Shown: one piece after another, positions 1-7,739 of the stretch
Position numbering within the stretch: the stretch's first letter is position 1
How the letters are laid out: each line of letters starts with the position of its first letter
Origin: Apilactobacillus waqarii
Lineage (GTDB): Bacteria > Bacillota > Bacilli > Lactobacillales > Lactobacillaceae
Assembly: GCF_019061205.1 (NCBI RefSeq)
Contig: NZ_JAHQYH010000001.1
Coordinates: forward strand, 124,001 to 188,000
Direction of reading: 5' to 3'
DNA length: 64,000 nucleotides
The notes under the pieces: model-generated
What the model saw: only the letters and a program-made list of their open reading frames with translations
The model's database searches: none
What the model was told of the DNA's origin: nothing
Translations under genes and position numbers: made by a program

Positions 1-1
1 A

Positions 2-565
2 CTACCAAAACACATCAACGAAAAATACGTTATGAGTCAAATTAACCCAGATAAAGACGTGGATGGATTCCAAGTGATTAATTCTGGTAAGTTATTCTTA
101 AACGAACAAAGTAACTATCCTGTTGCATGTACACCAAAGGGTGTTATGACTATGTTTGAAGAATATGGTATTGATTTAAAGGGTAAAAAAGCAGTCGTAA
201 TTGGTAGAAGTACCATCGTGGGTAGACCAATGGCAGCTTTATTAATCAATGCTGGTGCAGAAGTAACAGTGTTAAACCATTATGCAAATATTAAAGAATA
301 CACATTAGACGCCGATATTATCGTATCTGCTACTGGTAAGGTTAATACAGTAACAGAAAGTGATGTAAAAGATGGCGTAGTTGTAATTGACGTTGGTCAA
401 AACGTGAATGATGAAGGTAAATTAGTTGGAGACGTTGATTATGATGGTATTGCTAAGAAAGCCTCATACATAACTCCTGTACCTGGTGGTGTTGGTCCAA
501 TGACCATCGCTACATTGATGAGACAAACCGTAGAACTATCAAAGTGGAGTGATATTAATGGGTAA
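2..565 (+). CDS. folD: FolD, methylenetetrahydrofolate dehydrogenase/cyclohydrolase (5' partial)
   Basis: Bifunctional cytosolic enzyme that oxidises 5,10-methylene-THF to methenyl-THF with NADP and hydrolyses it to 10-formyl-THF. The frame is open from base 2 (LPKHINEKYV...), so the start lies left of the window; an ATG at 32 is internal. The KDVDGF motif, the NADP-binding VIGRSTIVGRPMA segment and the C-terminal PVPGGVGPMTIATLM motif are visible. About 188 of the usual 280-290 residues are present. It overlaps xseA by 8 bases and heads the folD-xseA-xseB-ispA run. With fhs near 60 kb it supplies one-carbon units. Confidence 0.96.
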   Translation, partial: LPKHINEKYVMSQINPDKDVDGFQVINSGKLFLNEQSNYPVACTPKGVMTMFEEYGIDLKGKKAVVIGRSTIVGRPMAALLINAGAEVTVLNHYANIKEYTLDADIIVSATGKVNTVTESDVKDGVVVIDVGQNVNDEGKLVGDVDYDGIAKKASYITPVPGGVGPMTIATLMRQTVELSKWSDING

Positions 566-1898
566 TGATTACCTAAGTGTTAGCGATTTAACAAGCTATA
601 TTAAGAAAAAATTTGATCGTGATCCCTATCTAGATAAGGTTTATTTAACTGGTGAAATTTCTAACTTTAGATTGAGACCAGCACATCAATACTTTAGCTT
701 GAAGGATGATAACGCTAAGATTAGCGCTATCATGTTTAAATCTGCTTTCGATAAGGTTAAGTTTAAACCCGAAGAAGGAATGAAAGTATTAGTTACTGGT
801 AGAATTTCAGTCTATGAAGCAACCGGTAACTATCAAATTTATATTGATCACATGGAACCAGATGGTGTTGGTGCCTTGTATCAAGCATATGAACAATTAA
901 AGAAAAAACTATCTGATGAAGGATTATTCAATGCTCCTAAAAAGGCCTTGGAAAAGTATCCAAAGAGAATTGCGGTAGTTACTTCACCTAGTGGAGCTGT
1001 TATTAGAGATATTATTACAACCACTAGAAGAAGATATCCAATTGCTCAAATCGTTTTATATCCTGCCGTCGTGCAAGGGGATGCAGCCGCTTCTGACATT
1101 GTTCGTCAAATCAATCGTGTAAATGAACGAGGTGATTTTGACACATTAATTATTGGACGTGGTGGAGGTTCGATTGAAGACCTTTGGCCATTTAACGAAG
1201 AAATCGTTGCCAGAGCAATCTTCGATAGTAAGATTCCAGTGATTTCTTCAGTTGGACACGAAACCGACACAACAATTGCTGATTTAGTTGCGGATGTAAG
1301 AGCAGCTACACCAACCGCTGCTGCTGAATTAGCGGTACCAGTATTGACTGAAGTCATGACTGATATTAAAAATGACCAAGTACGAATTTTTAATGCTTTT
1401 AGAAACAAGTTAAATCAATTACAACAACGTTTAGCTAAAATCCAACAATCATACATTTTCAAGCAACCTGAACGTTTGTATGATTCATACGTCCAAAAGA
1501 TTGATATGCTAAACGAAAGATTGATGAACGCTCTAAAGGAAAAAATCAACCAGTCCGATAGAAAGTTAAATGATTTAGTATATAATCTAAAAATTAATTC
1601 ACCAAAGAACTTAATTAAAGAACAACAACAAGCTTTACAAGTACAAGAAAATCAATTAAAGAGAAACATTATGTTGTTGATTCAAAATAAGCAAAATCAA
1701 CTAACACAGAGAATTGACGCTTTAGATCATTTAAGCCCGTTAAAGGTTATGTCTCGCGGATTTAGTTTTACAACTAATAGCGAAGGCAAGGTCGTAAAGA
1801 AAATTGACGACATTAAGAAAAATGATGATATTGAACTAAAATTAATTGATGGATATGCGAAAGCAACTGTTAACGAAGTGAAAAAGGAGAGTAAATAA
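558..1898 (+). CDS. xseA: XseA, exodeoxyribonuclease VII large subunit
   Basis: Large subunit of the exonuclease VII complex, which degrades single-stranded DNA into oligonucleotides. The N-terminal OB-fold (VYLTGEISNFRLRPAHQYFSLKD) is followed by the catalytic region with VVTSPSGAVIRDI, IGRGGGSIEDLWPFN and VGHETDTTIAD, then a long glutamine-rich coiled-coil region and a short C-terminal domain. At 446 residues it is the normal length. ATG 558 is chosen because GGAGTG at 546-551 lies 6 bases upstream; an in-frame GTG at 549 would have no spacing. It overlaps folD and touches xseB (TAATG), which implies translational coupling with its partner subunit. Confidence 0.96.
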   Translation: MGNDYLSVSDLTSYIKKKFDRDPYLDKVYLTGEISNFRLRPAHQYFSLKDDNAKISAIMFKSAFDKVKFKPEEGMKVLVTGRISVYEATGNYQIYIDHMEPDGVGALYQAYEQLKKKLSDEGLFNAPKKALEKYPKRIAVVTSPSGAVIRDIITTTRRRYPIAQIVLYPAVVQGDAAASDIVRQINRVNERGDFDTLIIGRGGGSIEDLWPFNEEIVARAIFDSKIPVISSVGHETDTTIADLVADVRAATPTAAAELAVPVLTEVMTDIKNDQVRIFNAFRNKLNQLQQRLAKIQQSYIFKQPERLYDSYVQKIDMLNERLMNALKEKINQSDRKLNDLVYNLKINSPKNLIKEQQQALQVQENQLKRNIMLLIQNKQNQLTQRIDALDHLSPLKVMSRGFSFTTNSEGKVVKKIDDIKKNDDIELKLIDGYAKATVNEVKKESK

Positions 1899-2128
1899 TG
1901 GCTGAAAAAGCAAGCTTTGAAGATAACATGAACAAACTAGAACAAATCGTTTCCGAATTAGAACAAGGTGACATTCCTTTGGAAAAGGCACTAAGTGAAT
2001 TCCAAAAAGGTGTTAAGCTAAGTGGCGAACTACAAAGTACTTTGAAGAATGCTGAAAAGACATTGGCTAAAGAAATGACAGATGATGATTCTGAAGTTTC
2101 ATTTGAAAAAGAAAGTGAAGATAAGTAA
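1898..2128 (+). CDS. xseB: XseB, exodeoxyribonuclease VII small subunit
   Basis: Small subunit of exonuclease VII; several copies bind the coiled-coil part of XseA. The protein is 76 residues, with the family core SFEDNMNKLEQIVSELEQGDIPLEKALSEF at the N-terminus and an acidic tail. It is coupled at both ends: its ATG overlaps the xseA stop and its own TAATG overlaps the ispA start. Position and core motif make the call firm. Confidence 0.95.
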   Translation: MAEKASFEDNMNKLEQIVSELEQGDIPLEKALSEFQKGVKLSGELQSTLKNAEKTLAKEMTDDDSEVSFEKESEDK

Positions 2129-3021
2129 TGAGTCAATCTGTAGTTTTATCTGATTTTATTGATGAATATAAACCACAAATTGAAAGCCAATTAGCTAATC
2201 AAGTAAAAAAAGATGTTAGCAATGATCAACTTGCTGAATCAATGAGTTATTCATTGATGGCTGGTGGGAAAAGATTAAGACCGCTAATGAGCATTGCAAC
2301 CTTAAAGACATTAAATCATGAAATGACTGACGATGATTTAAAAGCAATTAGCGCACTTGAATTATTACACACTTATTCATTAATCCATGACGACTTGCCA
2401 GCTATGGATGATGATGATTTAAGACGTGGTAAAAAGACTAATCACGTTATTTATGGTGCTGGTCTAGCCACATTGGCTGGTGATGGATTATTAACATTGG
2501 CCTTTCAATGGCTAACAGATAACGCCTTAGACGATCACAAGAAGGCGCAATTAGTTTATTATCTATCTAGATTCGCCGGCCCATCAGGGATGGTTGCCGG
2601 TCAATCAATTGATATTTTGAATGAAAACAAGCAGCTTTCCTTGGATGAAATTAAAACATTACATGAAGGAAAAACTGGTGCATTGATTAGATATGCAATG
2701 GTTGCAGGTGGTATCTTGGCAAATGCCAGTCATGATGTGATTGATAAATTAGATCAATTTGGTGCCGACTATGGTTTGGCCTTTCAAATTTACGATGACA
2801 TCTTAGATGTTGTTTCCAGTCAAGAAGAACTAGGGAAACCAGTGCACCAAGATGGCGTCAAAAACACTTATACTAATCATTTAGGATTAGATAAGGCATA
2901 TTCTTACTTAGAAGACACAATTAGCCATAGCCGCCAAATTTTAGACGAATTAAAAGACGAAAATGATGTCGATACAGAATTGTTATCATCATTTTTAGAT
3001 TACTTTAAAATAGAAAAATAG
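2128..3021 (+). CDS. ispA: Polyprenyl synthetase, farnesyl/geranylgeranyl diphosphate synthase type
   Basis: Trans-prenyltransferase that condenses isopentenyl diphosphate onto allylic diphosphates to give C15/C20 chains for undecaprenyl phosphate and other lipids. The first aspartate-rich motif (HDDLPAMDDDDLRRGKKTNH) and the second (YDDILDV), both binding Mg-diphosphate, are intact, as is the N-terminal GGKRLRP. Length 297 is typical. Its C5 substrates would come from the mevalonate operon at 44-48 kb. In B. subtilis dxs follows this gene; here tlyA does. Chain length cannot be fixed from sequence alone. Confidence 0.93.
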   Translation: MSQSVVLSDFIDEYKPQIESQLANQVKKDVSNDQLAESMSYSLMAGGKRLRPLMSIATLKTLNHEMTDDDLKAISALELLHTYSLIHDDLPAMDDDDLRRGKKTNHVIYGAGLATLAGDGLLTLAFQWLTDNALDDHKKAQLVYYLSRFAGPSGMVAGQSIDILNENKQLSLDEIKTLHEGKTGALIRYAMVAGGILANASHDVIDKLDQFGADYGLAFQIYDDILDVVSSQEELGKPVHQDGVKNTYTNHLGLDKAYSYLEDTISHSRQILDELKDENDVDTELLSSFLDYFKIEK

Positions 3022-3032
3022 GAGTAGTTCGC

Positions 3033-3839
3033 ATGAAAAAAGAAAGAGTAGACGTGCTACTTGTTCAACAGGGTATTTTTGATACAAGAGAAAAAGCCAA
3101 GAGAGCCGTAATGGCCGGCGAAGTTTTAGGTAAAAACGAAGAACGTTTGGATAAACCAGGTGTTAAGATTCCTGAAGACACAAAGTTGCATTTAAAAGGA
3201 AAACCAATGCCATACGTTAGTCGAGGTGGCCTAAAGCTTGAAAAAGCCTTGAAGGTATTTAATCTTGATGTTAAAGATAAGACTGTTTTGGATATCGGTT
3301 CATCCACTGGTGGATTTACTGATGTGATGTTACAAAATGGTGCTAAAAAAAGTTATGCTTTAGACGTTGGTAGTAACCAACTAGTATGGAAGCTTCGTGA
3401 AGATCCACGAGTTGTTGTGATGGAACACACCAACTTTAGATACTCAAAGCTAGATGATTTTACAGAAGGTCAACCAGAATTTGCTTCAATTGACGTTTCT
3501 TTCATTTCACTTCACTTGATTTTGCCACCACTAAAAGATATTCTTGTAAAAAATGGGCACGTTGCGGCGTTAATTAAGCCACAATTTGAAGCTGGAAGAG
3601 ATAAAATCGGTAAGCACGGTATCGTCAGAGACCACGCCGTTCATGCCGAAGTTTTAGAAGACATTATAAAATTTGCCGTTAGCGCTGGATACTCAGTTGA
3701 AGGATTAGATTTCTCACCAATCAAAGGTGGCGAAGGGAATATTGAATTCTTAGTAGACTTAAAGTCTGTTGACAATCCCTCAATTAATCCAGATATTTCG
3801 ATTGAAGATACTATCAAACGAGCTGACGAACTAAAGTAA
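3033..3839 (+). CDS. tlyA: TlyA family rRNA methyltransferase
   Basis: Probable 2'-O-ribose methyltransferase of rRNA, often annotated as hemolysin A. An N-terminal S4 RNA-binding domain (residues about 1-65, RVDVLLVQQGIFDTREKAKR) is followed by an FtsJ-like SAM-binding domain with VLDIGSSTGGFTDVMLQNGA and a KPQFEAGR motif. Length 268 is normal. It lies 11 bases after ispA and 18 before recN. The arginine repressor gene usually found between tlyA and recN is absent. Cytolytic activity should not be assumed. Confidence 0.92.
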   Translation: MKKERVDVLLVQQGIFDTREKAKRAVMAGEVLGKNEERLDKPGVKIPEDTKLHLKGKPMPYVSRGGLKLEKALKVFNLDVKDKTVLDIGSSTGGFTDVMLQNGAKKSYALDVGSNQLVWKLREDPRVVVMEHTNFRYSKLDDFTEGQPEFASIDVSFISLHLILPPLKDILVKNGHVAALIKPQFEAGRDKIGKHGIVRDHAVHAEVLEDIIKFAVSAGYSVEGLDFSPIKGGEGNIEFLVDLKSVDNPSINPDISIEDTIKRADELK

Positions 3840-3857
3840 TGAAAGGGAGTCTTTTGA

Positions 3858-5549
3858 TTGCTTGAAAACCTATCAATTAGCGATTTTGCGATTATCGACC
3901 ATTTGGAAATTGATTTTTCCAATGGAATGACTGTTTTAACTGGTGAAACTGGTGCTGGTAAGTCAATTATTATCGATGCTGTTGGCCTATTAGCCGGTGG
4001 CAGAGGTTCACAAAACTTTATTAGAACTGGTAGTAACAAGTTATTAATTCAAGGTTTATTTGTATTCCCTGAAGATGGTCTAACCTATAAAGTGTTAGAT
4101 GACATGGGAATTGATCATAGCGATAATAGCGTCATTTTACAAAGAGAAATCTATAGAAATGGTCGCAATATTTGTCGTGTCAATGGGATGCTTGTTAATA
4201 CCACAATGCTAAAGAAAATTGGTGAGACAATCGTTGATATTCATGGTCAAAATGAACATCAAGAATTAATGCAACCAGAAAGACACGTTCATTTACTTGA
4301 TGAATTTGGTCATAAACAAATTGGTGATACTTTAACTAAGTACCAAGAAACTTTTGATCACTATCAACAATTGAAAGCATCAATCAAAGAAAAACGTGGT
4401 AATGAAAAAGAATGGTCACAACGTCTTGATATGTTGGAATTTCAGGAAAATGAAATTAGCAATGCACATCTAGAAGTTGGTGAAGAAGAAGAATTAGTCA
4501 GCCAAAGAGACCACTTGCTTAACTACCAAAAAATTGTTGATGCCTTAAACATGAGTTTTAGTGCTATTAACGGTGATGAAACATTTAATCCTTTAGATGT
4601 AATTGGTGAAGCCAAGAATTCAATGGAATCAATTGAAGAAGTTGACCCTCAATTTAGAGAAATTTCTGACAACATCAAAAATGCCTTTTATTTATTACAA
4701 GATGCTTCTGACAATATTTCTGATCAAATGGACTTACAAGAATTTGACCAAGGTCGTTTAGAAGAAATCGAAGAAAGATTGAATGTCATTTACGGTTTAA
4801 AGCGTAAGTATGGTGATTCAATTGAACAAATCCTAAAGCATTACGATAATGTTGTTAAGGAACTTTCCACCATGCAAGCTGATCAAACTACTGGTGAAGA
4901 TTTAAACGAACAATACGAATCAACCGTAAACAAATTGAGTGATTTAGCTGATGAATTGAACACAGAGCGTCACGCTGTTGCAACTAAGCTGGAAGAAGCA
5001 GTGCATGACCAGCTATCTGACTTATACATGGCTAAGACCGAGTTTAAAGTTAACTTTGAAAAGTTGCCAATCGGTGAATTCCACAGATACGGCACAGAAC
5101 GTGTTGAATTCTATATGAGAACCAATCCAGGAGAAGCAATGTTACCACTATCAAAGATTGCTTCCGGTGGTGAACTATCTAGAATTATGTTGGCACTAAA
5201 GACACTATTCACTAATATGCAAGGTGTCACATCAATCATCTTTGATGAAGTAGATACTGGTGTTTCCGGTAGAGTTGCTCAAGCAATTGCCGAAAAAATC
5301 AGTAAAATTGCACAAAAATCTCAGGTTTTATGTATTACGCATTTACCACAGGTTGCGGCAATGTCTGATCATCATTACTTCATTGAAAAGAAAATTGATA
5401 AGAATCGTACCAAAACAAGTATCATCAAGTTATCAGTTCAAAAACGTGTTGATGAACTTGCTAGAATGTTGTCTGGTACAACGGTCACTGATTTAACGCT
5501 TCAACACGCTAACGAATTACTAAAATTAGCTGATGAAACCAAAAAATAA
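3858..5549 (+). CDS. recN: RecN, DNA repair SMC-like ATPase
   Basis: SMC-like ATPase that acts early at double-strand breaks and helps tether DNA for RecA. The N-terminal Walker A (GETGAGKSIIIDAVGLLAGG), a central coiled coil (residues about 155-370), the ABC signature (SKIASGGELSRIMLALK) and Walker B (IIFDEVDTGVSG) are present. Length 563 is usual. The start is a TTG, supported by AAAGGGAG at 3842-3849; no other start gives the conserved MLENLSISDFAIID. Confidence 0.95.
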   Translation: MLENLSISDFAIIDHLEIDFSNGMTVLTGETGAGKSIIIDAVGLLAGGRGSQNFIRTGSNKLLIQGLFVFPEDGLTYKVLDDMGIDHSDNSVILQREIYRNGRNICRVNGMLVNTTMLKKIGETIVDIHGQNEHQELMQPERHVHLLDEFGHKQIGDTLTKYQETFDHYQQLKASIKEKRGNEKEWSQRLDMLEFQENEISNAHLEVGEEEELVSQRDHLLNYQKIVDALNMSFSAINGDETFNPLDVIGEAKNSMESIEEVDPQFREISDNIKNAFYLLQDASDNISDQMDLQEFDQGRLEEIEERLNVIYGLKRKYGDSIEQILKHYDNVVKELSTMQADQTTGEDLNEQYESTVNKLSDLADELNTERHAVATKLEEAVHDQLSDLYMAKTEFKVNFEKLPIGEFHRYGTERVEFYMRTNPGEAMLPLSKIASGGELSRIMLALKTLFTNMQGVTSIIFDEVDTGVSGRVAQAIAEKISKIAQKSQVLCITHLPQVAAMSDHHYFIEKKIDKNRTKTSIIKLSVQKRVDELARMLSGTTVTDLTLQHANELLKLADETKK

Positions 5550-5551
5550 AT

Positions 5552-5580
5552 TTGAAAAAATCGTTAAAATAAGCGATAAT
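5552..5580 (+). promoter_or_regulatory. Predicted sigma-A promoter for gmk-rpoZ
   Basis: TTGAAA at 5552-5557 and GATAAT at 5575-5580 are separated by 17 bases. They lie directly after the recN stop and about 30 bases before the gmk start. Confidence 0.5.
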
Positions 5581-5612
5581 GGTAGTATTATAAAATTTTG
5601 AGGGGTTTTAAA

Positions 5613-6230
5613 ATGGCAAAAAGAGGAATGCTAATTGTTCTTTCAGGACCTTCTGGAGTTGGTAAAGGTACTGTTAGAAAAGCATTGTTTAACGAACCAG
5701 ATGTTGATTTCAAGTACTCAATTTCAATGACTACTAGAAGTCCTCGTGAAGGTGAAGTAAACGGTAAAGACTATTTCTTTGTTAGTAAAGAAGAATTCGA
5801 AGACCATATCAAAAATGGTGAAATGCTAGAATATGCAAAGTACGTTGACAATTATTATGGAACTCCATTGAACTATGTTAATAAGACTTTGGATGAAGGT
5901 CATGACGTATTCTTAGAAATCGAAGTTAATGGTGCAATGCAGGTTAGAGCTAATTGCCCAGAAGCAGTATTTGTATTTCTAACCCCACCTGATTTAGTTG
6001 TGCTAAAGAATCGTTTAATTGGTCGTGGAACTGATGACATGGACGTTATCGATAAGCGTATCAAAACAGCCGTTTCTGAAATTAAGATGATGAGAAACTA
6101 TGACTATGCTGTATTAAACGACAAAGTCGAAAATGCTGTAGATAGAATTAAGACTATCGTTAACAGCGAAAGACTAAAAGTTAACCGCGTAATGCCGGAT
6201 TATCTATCAATGTTAGGAGAAGAAGACTAA
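5613..6230 (+). CDS. gmk: Guanylate kinase
   Basis: Phosphorylates GMP to GDP with ATP. The P-loop [15 protein letters not shown] is at residues about 10-25, followed by the GMP-binding segment ([18 protein letters not shown]) and [16 protein letters not shown] 5613 is chosen because GAGGGG at 5600-5605 is 7 bases upstream; a start at 5598 would precede the ribosome site. The protein is 205 residues, typical for the family. It overlaps the rpoZ start by one base. Confidence 0.96.
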   Translation: MAKRGMLIVLSGPSGVGKGTVRKALFNEPDVDFKYSISMTTRSPREGEVNGKDYFFVSKEEFEDHIKNGEMLEYAKYVDNYYGTPLNYVNKTLDEGHDVFLEIEVNGAMQVRANCPEAVFVFLTPPDLVVLKNRLIGRGTDDMDVIDKRIKTAVSEIKMMRNYDYAVLNDKVENAVDRIKTIVNSERLKVNRVMPDYLSMLGEED

Positions 6231-6433
6231 TGCTATTATATCCATCTGTTGACAAACTACTTGAAAGAGTTGATTCAAGATACTCATTAATCATGCTAGC
6301 AAGTAAGAGAGCTCATGATATTGATGCTGGATCACCATTATTATTAGACTCATACAAATCTAGAAAATCTGTTGGTAAGGCTTTCGAAGAAATCGTTGCC
6401 GGCAAGGTTGAACTAACTAGAGATAACAAATAA
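6230..6433 (+). CDS. rpoZ: RNA polymerase omega subunit
   Basis: Small subunit that stabilises the beta-prime chain of RNA polymerase. The 67-residue protein has the family pattern [26 protein letters not shown] and [10 protein letters not shown]. It is coupled to gmk through a TAATG overlap, the usual arrangement, and is followed by a terminator. Confidence 0.94.
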   Translation: MLLYPSVDKLLERVDSRYSLIMLASKRAHDIDAGSPLLLDSYKSRKSVGKAFEEIVAGKVELTRDNK

Positions 6434-6444
6434 TAAATAAATTA

Positions 6445-6475
6445 ACCCTTTGCAGCAATGCAAGGGTTTTTATTT
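6445..6475 (+). terminator. Rho-independent terminator after rpoZ
   Basis: An inverted repeat, ACCCTTTGCA / TGCAAGGGT with a GCAA loop and one bulged T, is followed by a T-rich run. Confidence 0.85.
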
Positions 6476-6530
6476 TGATTTTTTGATACAATATAGGTAA
6501 TAAGTTCTTAAGATATGGGAGGTTTGATTA

Positions 6531-7721
6531 GTGAATAATAAAAAAATAGCACTATATGTTACTGGTAGTATTGCCGCATATAAGTCATTAACCTTAGCGC
6601 GCTTATTAGTTAAAAATGGAAACGATGTCAGGGTTGTTATGAGCGGTGGTGCACAACAATTCGTTACACCATTGGCTTTTCAAACATTGACCAAAAACCT
6701 TGTTTTCACTGATACTTTTGACGAAAAGGATGCTAATGAAATCACCCATATTGATATTGCAACATGGGCTGATATGTCGATTGTTGCCCCAGCGACAGCA
6801 AACACTATTGCCAAGTTGGCTAATGGGATTGGTGACGAAGCAGTTACTACGACACTGCTTGCAACACCTTCTACAAAGGTGATTGTTCCGGCAATGAATA
6901 ACAACATGTGGGATAATCCTGCAACCCAAAGAAATATTCAACAAATTGAGGCGGATGGTTGTAAAATCATTTATCCAACTTCAGGATTCTTAGCTGAAGG
7001 ATACGAAGCCAAGGGTAGAATGATTGAACCTGAAGAAATTATTGAAAGACTAGAATTGATGGTTGAACAAGATAATCGATTAGCTGGTAAGAAGATGATT
7101 GTCACAGCTGGTGGAACTAGAGAAGCCATTGATCCGGTTAGATACATCAGTAATAATTCATCAGGTAAGATGGGATATGCGATTGCCAGAGCAGCCATGA
7201 ATGCTGGAGCCGATGTGACTTTAATTTCATCTTCAGAAACTCAACATATCAACGGTAACGTGAACATTATCAATGTTAGCTCAGCTAGTGAAATGAAGAG
7301 TGCGATTGAAGATAACTTCAATGATGCTGATGTTTTAGTAATGGCCGCCGCTGTTTCTGATTACACACCAGCGAAATATTCAGAACAAAAAATCAAGAAA
7401 AATGGTGATGAATTAAACATCCATTTGGTAAAGACACCTGACATTTTAAGGGAATTATCAAAGATAAAAGATGATCAATTTGTCGTAGGGTTTGCTGCAG
7501 AAACGCAAAATCTATTGGATAATGCCAAGCAAAAACTAGCCAAGAAAAAATTAGATTTATTGTTAGCTAATGATGTTAGTAACAAGGCAATCGGATTTAA
7601 CAGTGATAATAACCAAGTTTCATTTATTGATGAAACCGGGGTATTTAAGAAAAGCGATGTAGAAAGTAAGGATAAAATTGCTAATGAATTGATTGATATC
7701 ATTAGCGAAAGAATCGATTAA
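6531..7721 (+). CDS. coaBC: CoaBC, phosphopantothenoylcysteine synthetase/decarboxylase
   Basis: Bifunctional CoA-pathway enzyme. The N-terminal flavoprotein half (residues about 1-180, VTGSIAAYKSL, PATANTIAKLANGIGD, PAMNNNMWDNP) decarboxylates phosphopantothenoylcysteine; the C-terminal half (GGTREAIDPVRYISNNSSGK, MAAAVSDYTP, KTPDIL) joins cysteine to phosphopantothenate with CTP. The start is GTG 6531, with GGGAGG at 6517-6522. Length 396 is normal. It begins a new unit after the rpoZ terminator and runs into priA. Confidence 0.96.
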   Translation: MNNKKIALYVTGSIAAYKSLTLARLLVKNGNDVRVVMSGGAQQFVTPLAFQTLTKNLVFTDTFDEKDANEITHIDIATWADMSIVAPATANTIAKLANGIGDEAVTTTLLATPSTKVIVPAMNNNMWDNPATQRNIQQIEADGCKIIYPTSGFLAEGYEAKGRMIEPEEIIERLELMVEQDNRLAGKKMIVTAGGTREAIDPVRYISNNSSGKMGYAIARAAMNAGADVTLISSSETQHINGNVNIINVSSASEMKSAIEDNFNDADVLVMAAAVSDYTPAKYSEQKIKKNGDELNIHLVKTPDILRELSKIKDDQFVVGFAAETQNLLDNAKQKLAKKKLDLLLANDVSNKAIGFNSDNNQVSFIDETGVFKKSDVESKDKIANELIDIISERID

Positions 7722-7739
7722 ATTAAAGGGGGAGTTAGA

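Noticed and set aside
3033-3839. Hemolysin/virulence function for TlyA
   Set aside because: The sequence shows S4 and FtsJ-like methyltransferase domains; rRNA methylation explains it better.
6606-6944. Long antisense open frames, for example opposite coaBC and opposite xseA, fmt and plsX
   Set aside because: They overlap well-conserved genes, have no ribosome sites and show no family resemblance.
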